This document shows, piece by piece, positions 7,807 to 12,167 of a DNA stretch of 12,167 nucleotides. Under the pieces are notes generated by a model. That model made no database searches. It saw only the letters and a list, made by a program, of their open reading frames with translations, and was not told the DNA's origin. The number at the start of each line of letters is the position of its first letter. The first letter of the stretch is position 1. The position numbers and the translations under genes are program-made. The DNA comes from CAYNRG01 sp964399545 (GTDB taxonomy: Bacteria > Bacillota_I > Bacilli_A > Erysipelotrichales > Erysipelotrichaceae), in the NCBI GenBank assembly GCA_964399545.1, contig CAYNRG010000015.1:1-12167 (forward strand). The letters run 5' to 3'.

Positions 7807-9113
7807 GTGAAGCTAAGTAATATTAGTATCGCGTGTTTTGGTTTGTTAATACCACTGGTTTCTAGCGCACAAACTTTAGAACAAGCAATAGCGACAACAT
7901 TTGCAACGAACCCTGATATCAAAAGTGCGTTTAACGAATATATGAGTAGTCGTTATATTATCGATAAATCACGTGGAGCATATAAACCTAGCCTCGATAT
8001 TGACGCGGGTATCGGTTACGAAAGCATTCACCCTTCCGACTCTACTGGTAAGAGTGATACCGAGATGACCCGCAAAGATATGGCAATTACTCTTACCCAG
8101 TTGATCTGGGATGGTTCAAAAACCCTATATGACATTGATNNNNNNNNNNAGAGTCTGTGCGTTATCAGTTGCTTGCAGATGCCCAAAATGTTGCGTTAGA
8201 AGTCATCAAAGCTTATTTGGATGTAGTAAAAACACAAAAGCTGACTGCGCTTTCCACTAGCAACCTAAACACACATAAGCGAATTTATGCTGATATTAAA
8301 AAGCGTACAGAGTCAGGAATTGGCTCAGTTGCCGACCTTAACCAGGTTAAAGCTCGTTTAGCAAAAGCTCAAAGTAATGTTTTAGCTGCACAAAATAACC
8401 ATAAAGACGCTCAAACAGCATTCTTTCGCTTAGTTGGTGAGGCACCAACTAACCTTATTTTTCCGCACGCAGACCAAAACTTTATCCCTAATTCTCTAGA
8501 CGAGGCCCAATCGCAGTCATTTGACAATCATCCTGTCATAAAAATAGCACTCGCAGATGTCGATTCTGCCAGGTTCCAATATAAACAAGCGGATGCAAAC
8601 TATTTCCCAGTCATCTCATTTGAAGCGAAACAAAGCTGGAACGATGATGTAGGAGGAGTAAATGGTCTCAACTCTGAAACACAAGCAATGCTTCGTGTCC
8701 GATACAACCTTTACAACGGTGGCCGAGACTCTGCAAACAGTGACAGTATGGCCTACCAACTCAATAAAGCGAAAGACCTCAGAGAGCGAGCATACCGAAG
8801 TGTGGAGCAAGAGCTCCGCCTTTCGTGGAGCGCTCTTGAGCTGACTAAACAACAAAAGTCTTTTTTAATACAGCACGTTGATTCCATGTCAAACACCGTT
8901 ATTGCATACCAAAAACAATATCGTATTGGAAAGCGCACCCTACTTGATCTGCTGAACACTGAAAACGAGTTGTTTGAATCACGCAAAAACTACTTAGAAA
9001 CTCAATTTGCGCAGCAATACGCACAATATCGGACCCTGACTTCAACCGGGCAGCTTTTAGACGCATTGCGCGTCGACATACCGGAAGAGTGGACTCAATC
9101 GGTGGAGTACTAA
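7807..9113 (+). CDS. TolC-family outer-membrane factor of type I secretion (LapE/AggA-like), with small assembly gap
   Basis: Forms the trimeric outer-membrane barrel and periplasmic helical tunnel through which a type I system exports its substrate, here most likely the divergent adhesin. The start is GTG at 7807 with GGGGAG six bases upstream. A signal peptide follows (KLSNISIACFGLLIPLVSSA, cut before QT). The first OEP repeat begins TLEQAIATTFATNPDIKSA and QLIWDG marks the first outer-membrane strand region. The second OEP repeat contains the matching RVRYNLYNGG and YRIGKRTLLDLLNTENELF. Ten N at 8140-8149 break the frame (111 residues before, 320 after). A gap of 11, 14, 17, 20... bases would restore it, and by comparison with AggA-type proteins about 6-8 residues are missing. 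Length is then normal (about 437). The stop lies five bases before the next gene. Confidence 0.88.
8140..8149. other. Assembly gap of 10 N inside the tolC-like gene
   Basis: The flanking coding frames differ (LYDID before, ESVRYQLLADAQ after) and cannot be joined by exactly 10 bases. The number of N is therefore a placeholder rather than evidence of a frameshift. Confidence 0.9.
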
Positions 9114-9118
9114 ATACG

Positions 9119-9736
9119 ATGAAAAAGAATCTTCTAATCACTCTGGCTTTAATCATAATGAGTCATCATAGTGCATACGCACAAGATGAGCTGACGTACA
9201 TTCCTATACCAAAGGCGAATCAGATTGCTGACCTAAACGACTTGGACAAAGATGGTGTGATAAACGCTCGTGATCTTTGCGCAGGCACTCCAATAGGGGC
9301 AGAAGTGGACAATGATGGTTGTGAAACCTATTTGCATAAAGAAGAGCAATACCAACTTAAGATTTTGTTTGATAATGACTCTGCTCTTATTAACCAAATG
9401 TTTAAGAACAAGATAGATGAGTTGGCTGCATTTCTTAAAAAGTATCCAACCACTTCTATAGAGATACAAGGATACGCAAGTAAGGTAGGACGCGCAGAAT
9501 ACAATTTAAACCTATCTCGCCATCGTGCAAAGAATGTACGCAATCTATTGATAGAAAAAGGAATCCCGGGTGACCGCCTCGCAATTATTGCTTTTGGCGA
9601 CACACAGTTAGCAGAGCCGGGTATGGATCGTGTCAGCCACGCATTAAACCGCCGCGTTACTGCCACTGTTGTCGGCCAGCAAGGAATGGTTAAAGATGAG
9701 TGGACGATATTCACTACCTTCCCAGAAGTAAAATAA
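9119..9736 (+). CDS. OmpA-family protein with thrombospondin type 3 calcium repeats
   Basis: A 205-residue exported protein. ATG at 9119 is preferred over an upstream in-frame TTG/ATG region because it opens a clear signal peptide (KKNLLITLALIIMSHHSAYA, then QDE) and follows GGTGGAG. A short TSP3-like calcium-binding segment (DLDKDGVINARDLCAGTP...VDNDGC) comes next, then an OmpA C-terminal domain from about residue 75 (ILFDNDSALIN ... IEIQGYASKVG ... NLSRHRAKNVRNLLIEKGI ... RRVTATVVG). Of the two peptidoglycan-contacting residues of E. coli OmpA, the Arg (LSRHRA) is kept but the Asp of GYTD is Ser here (GYAS). There is no lipobox Cys and no eight-stranded barrel. It is co-transcribed with the TolC-like gene (five bases apart) and probably stabilises the adhesin export/anchor complex at the cell wall (inference). 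Confidence 0.85.
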   Translation: MKKNLLITLALIIMSHHSAYAQDELTYIPIPKANQIADLNDLDKDGVINARDLCAGTPIGAEVDNDGCETYLHKEEQYQLKILFDNDSALINQMFKNKIDELAAFLKKYPTTSIEIQGYASKVGRAEYNLNLSRHRAKNVRNLLIEKGIPGDRLAIIAFGDTQLAEPGMDRVSHALNRRVTATVVGQQGMVKDEWTIFTTFPEVK

Positions 9737-9740
9737 ACTT

Positions 9741-9779
9741 ATACCCCTGCTTATTTGCATAGATGAGTGGGGGTATTTT
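9741..9779 (+). terminator. Terminator of the tolC-like/ompA-like operon
   Basis: A 13-bp stem with three G-T wobbles (9741-9753 with 9764-9776), including a CCCC/GGGG core, starts four bases after the stop and is followed by TTTT. It closes the two-gene operon. Confidence 0.8.
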
Positions 9780-9880
9780 CATGTCATTACGCCTAACTAA
9801 TTAGACACAACTAGTAAAACAAACACTAACATTCATCATAACTCACTAATATTATGGAAAAATTAAAAAGTGAGCCTTTA

Positions 9881-9907
9881 CTCTATATTAGTAGTAATAT
9901 ATTAGAG
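9881..9907. promoter_or_regulatory. Imperfect AT-rich inverted repeat upstream of the SgrR-family gene
   Basis: CTCTA..TATTA and TAATATATTAGAG flank the tetramer GTAG, giving dyad symmetry with a three-base bulge. It lies about 160 bases before the regulator's start and just before a 30-codon ORF. It could be a protein-binding site or a promoter region, but the base composition makes a chance origin possible. Confidence 0.3.
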
Positions 9908-9912
9908 TCAAA

Positions 9913-10005
9913 ATGAAAACCACCAATACTTTTAAATGGGAAGAAGATAAGCCAATCAATAACACTGAGGGGTTTAAGCAATCACCTTTCTTCACCACAA
10001 TATAA
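9913..10005 (+). CDS. Possible small ORF upstream of the SgrR-family gene (30 aa)
   Basis: ATG at 9913 to TAA at 10003-10005 encodes MKTTNTFKWEEDKPINNTEG and ten more residues (FKQSPFFTTI). There is only a weak ribosome site (TTAGAG). It is hydrophilic with no signal peptide, and I do not recognise it. In enterobacteria a small peptide gene (sgrT) lies beside sgrR, but this sequence does not resemble what I know of SgrT, and it is on the same strand as the regulator, not divergent. A spurious ORF is quite likely. The rest of 9780-10064 contains only AT-rich DNA and the inverted repeat. Confidence 0.2.
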   Translation: MKTTNTFKWEEDKPINNTEGFKQSPFFTTI

Positions 10006-10064
10006 AATCAATTTACTATATAGCTTTAATAAATCAATCATCTATTGAGGAAACATAATAAAAC

Positions 10065-11720
10065 ATGACAGAAACATGTCTTCGTAGATTGAGCCAGTTA
10101 TTAAAACATTACAAACACTCTCAAACGTATCAGGTAAACCTCGACGATTTAGAACTGGTTTTTTCAACTTCTAGACGCAACATATCTAATATACTGAGAA
10201 TACTTGACAGCTACAATTGGATCCACTGGGAGCCAGGTCGTGGCCGTGGGAAAGCCAGCACACTAAAAGTGACGGTAACAATACATCAAGCCCTCTACTT
10301 TACGATTCGTAATGAAATCAACAATGGTAGCTTTGACGTCATCTCGAGGTTACTTGAGCATTACCGTAGCACCGCTGTAAGCGCACTTAGCCAAGCACTC
10401 GCAGAAGTTTCAGAAGAAAACAAAGATTCAAATACACTCATCGTCAGCCAGTATCCTTGGGTAGATGAGCTAACCCCTTCACTGACTTATCGCTTTTCAG
10501 AACTGCAGGTAATACGTAGTTTGTATGACACCCTATTTACCGTTGATCACTACGGTCAATTAAAAAATCACCTCGCTTGTGAGTACAAAAATGAAGGCAG
10601 TTGTATATATATTTGGCTCCGCCCTGATATCTACTGTCACGATGGGTTAGCATTACAAGCAGAAGATGTCGTACACTCTTTAAATAAGCTCATTACAACA
10701 GATGGCCCCGTCCAAAAATTACTTCAGCAAGTCACTCATATCAGCTTCGATAATGCCAAACAAGCTATACGTATTGACTTAAAGCAGCCTAATAACTTAT
10801 TCATTTACTGCTTAGCAACCGCAAATGCGTCTATCACTACTCGACGTCAGAAGAGCTTTAAAGGTCGCAGTATCACAATAGGTACTGGCCCGTTTGTACT
10901 TAGGCATTGGGATACCAACAAAATAGTACTGAAGAAACATCATAACTATTTCGCAAAAAAGGCATTATTGGAGCAAATAACGCTCTCTCATCAAGGGACT
11001 GAGCTAGATCAATACATCAGTTATAATCAGGAAACTGACGATACCGAATGTTATATGATTCAGGCATTTTCTTTTCTAGCACATAATCGTCGCGCCGAGT
11101 GCTCACTAAGCGAGCAAACTTGGCAGCGCCTATTTTCTTTTATCGAGAGTCGTAGATTTGAATTTGCCAAAGCGAATGGCTTGGAAACGATGCACATTCT
11201 CGATGATAACTCTCACAACGAGAATGTTCCTCAGCTTGAGGGAACGTTGGTCATAACCCATCCAAAATGGACGATTGATTATTTAAGTAAAGCGAACCAA
11301 TGGATCGTAGATTTAACCCGTCAAACTGGGTTGCATGTAGAATTTGTGGAGCTAACTGACGCTAGTAATCCTCAACTTGTAAAAGAACAAGCCGACTTGC
11401 TCTTTGTCGAAGATGTCATTGAGCCACCTTTAACCTATGGAATTTATGAGTGGCTATTAACAGGTACAGGTATTCGATTTGCTCTTCACTCTGATGAATT
11501 TGAACAGCATGTTAATCACGTACACGATGCAGTCTCAGATCCCACGCCTGAAAAACGTTTGGAGGGAATACTCTCGGAGCTCAGAGCTGATACAACAATC
11601 TTACCATTGTTCTGGGGGCAAGAAAAAATCACCAGAGCGAAAGGTGTAAGCGGTGTTCAACTCCGTAAATCTGGGTACAGTGATTTCTACAAACTAAGAG
11701 TCAGAGCCGGACAAGACTAA
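10065..11720 (+). CDS. SgrR-family transcriptional regulator (winged helix plus solute-binding domain)
   Basis: A 551-residue protein, the usual SgrR length. Residues 1-115 form the SgrR N-terminal winged-helix domain, with a recognition helix around FSTSRRNISNILRILDS and a wing GRGRGKAS that matches the AGRGKRS of E. coli SgrR. From about residue 135 it has a periplasmic-binding-protein domain (SBP_bac_5 type, as in peptide/nickel-binding proteins) with LYDTLFTVDHYGQLKNHLA, IWLRPDIYCHDG and the hallmark IGTGPFVL. In E. coli SgrR senses glucose-phosphate stress and activates sgrS; the ligand here is unknown. There is no signal peptide, so it is cytoplasmic. ATG is at 10065, and GAGG lies 14 bases upstream, a wide spacing. 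Many Vibrio paralogues of this family act on other targets, so no symbol is given. Confidence 0.85.
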   Translation: MTETCLRRLSQLLKHYKHSQTYQVNLDDLELVFSTSRRNISNILRILDSYNWIHWEPGRGRGKASTLKVTVTIHQALYFTIRNEINNGSFDVISRLLEHYRSTAVSALSQALAEVSEENKDSNTLIVSQYPWVDELTPSLTYRFSELQVIRSLYDTLFTVDHYGQLKNHLACEYKNEGSCIYIWLRPDIYCHDGLALQAEDVVHSLNKLITTDGPVQKLLQQVTHISFDNAKQAIRIDLKQPNNLFIYCLATANASITTRRQKSFKGRSITIGTGPFVLRHWDTNKIVLKKHHNYFAKKALLEQITLSHQGTELDQYISYNQETDDTECYMIQAFSFLAHNRRAECSLSEQTWQRLFSFIESRRFEFAKANGLETMHILDDNSHNENVPQLEGTLVITHPKWTIDYLSKANQWIVDLTRQTGLHVEFVELTDASNPQLVKEQADLLFVEDVIEPPLTYGIYEWLLTGTGIRFALHSDEFEQHVNHVHDAVSDPTPEKRLEGILSELRADTTILPLFWGQEKITRAKGVSGVQLRKSGYSDFYKLRVRAGQD

Positions 11721-11794
11721 TCTGTTAGAAACTTCTGTTTGCTAATTACTTTTGTAATCTACGATGTGAGTTTTCAAAATAATGCTTAATCGCT

Positions 11795-12167
11795 CTAGGC
11801 GAGCACAAAATTGAACTCACCGACCACGCGACCATCAATGTTGACAGGCTCAAACTGCAAATAATTACGGGCTTTTCCGCCCAACACTCGTTACCAGTTA
11901 GCCCTTTCAAATAGAGCTGAGTCGTTAACAACTCTGTCTCTCTACGCCACAATTTTACGTGGCTGTGGGTAGGTCGAGAGTTATATGGAACCGGAAATAA
12001 CGTTTGGAAAGGTAATTCCCATCTTCGTCAGTGAAACTGCAACAAAGCCTGCAAAGTGAGTATCAAAGTTAATATTACCTAGCTGATCATAGATACCCAG
12101 TATAGTTGAAAGGGTGTCTATTAATCTGTACTAATTCACACAACGTGCTGGCATGACGGTTGAACAA
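11795..12167 (-). pseudogene. Decayed intradiol ring-cleavage dioxygenase, truncated by the window edge
   Basis: Fragments in order on the minus strand match the intradiol dioxygenase family (non-haem iron, catechol or protocatechuate ring cleavage) but occupy different frames. They are YDQLGNINFDTHFAGF (12091-12044), TDEDGNYL (12032-12009), a 41-residue block with PVPYNSRPTHSHVKLW and ETELLTTQLYLKG (12009-11887), and LGGKARNYLQFEPVNIDGRV plus the terminal VGEFNFVLA and TAG (11884-11795). RPTHSH carries the His-x-His iron ligands. The joins fit single-base losses. Upstream, around 12120-12160, weaker similarity (ELVQINRH) also changes frame. The gene is clearly non-functional. It converges on the SgrR-family gene, 74 bases from its stop. 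Confidence 0.8.

Noticed and set aside
8140..8200. Premature end of the tolC-like gene just after the 10-N gap, suggesting two separate genes
   Set aside because: Both sides belong to one TolC-family protein in the correct order. A gap of 11, 14, 17 or 20 bases restores the frame, so this is an assembly artefact.
1..12167. CRISPR array, tRNA, rRNA, integron attC or toxin-antitoxin pair
   Set aside because: No regularly spaced direct repeats, cloverleaf, attC-like inverted core sites or small paired ORFs of that kind were seen on either strand.

Overview
The window looks like a chromosomal segment from a Vibrio-like marine gammaproteobacterium. The reasons are moderate-to-low GC, a giant LapA/FrhA-type RTX adhesin divergent from a TolC-like outer-membrane factor and an OmpA/TSP3 lipid-anchor-free protein, an SgrR-family regulator, and a CoA-disulfide-reductase/rhodanese-type tail. 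Assignment to genus is inference. The sequence carries two assembly gaps (100 N at 6492-6591, 10 N at 8140-8149). Both interrupt genes, and both change the apparent reading frame only because the N counts are placeholders.

Layout. Positions 3-83 hold the end of a plus-strand rhodanese-domain oxidoreductase, followed by a hairpin. Positions 220-1432 hold a complete but dead IS3-family element on the minus strand: OrfA is intact, the slippery site is intact, and OrfB has three in-frame stops and has lost its first catalytic Asp. Positions 1433-1695 hold a short possible second transposase remnant, a palindrome and the adhesin's terminator. Positions 1696-7453 (minus) hold the RTX adhesin: an N-terminal retention module, VCBS repeats broken by the gap, two cadherin-like domains, a candidate ligand-binding domain, two von Willebrand A domains, RTX nonapeptides and a C-terminal type I secretion signal. 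Positions 7454-7806 are an AT-rich divergent control region with a conspicuous palindrome.

Positions 7807-9736 (plus) are a two-gene operon: a TolC/LapE-like outer-membrane factor and an OmpA-domain protein, closed by a terminator. Positions 10065-11720 hold an SgrR-family regulator (winged helix plus solute-binding domain). Positions 11795-12167 (minus) hold the wreck of an intradiol ring-cleavage dioxygenase gene, recognisable in at least three frames.

How it works together. The adhesin, exported by a type I secretion system, would use the TolC-like protein as its outer-membrane channel and as the plug point for its N-terminal retention module. The OmpA-like protein probably stabilises this at the peptidoglycan. 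The ABC transporter, membrane-fusion protein and the LapD/LapG-type release pair are not in the window. The flanks show gene decay: a dead IS, a possible second transposase scrap and a dead dioxygenase. I did not find a clearly undescribed system. The points most worth checking are the altered LapG-type cleavage motif, the twin VWA domains and the palindrome between the divergent genes.
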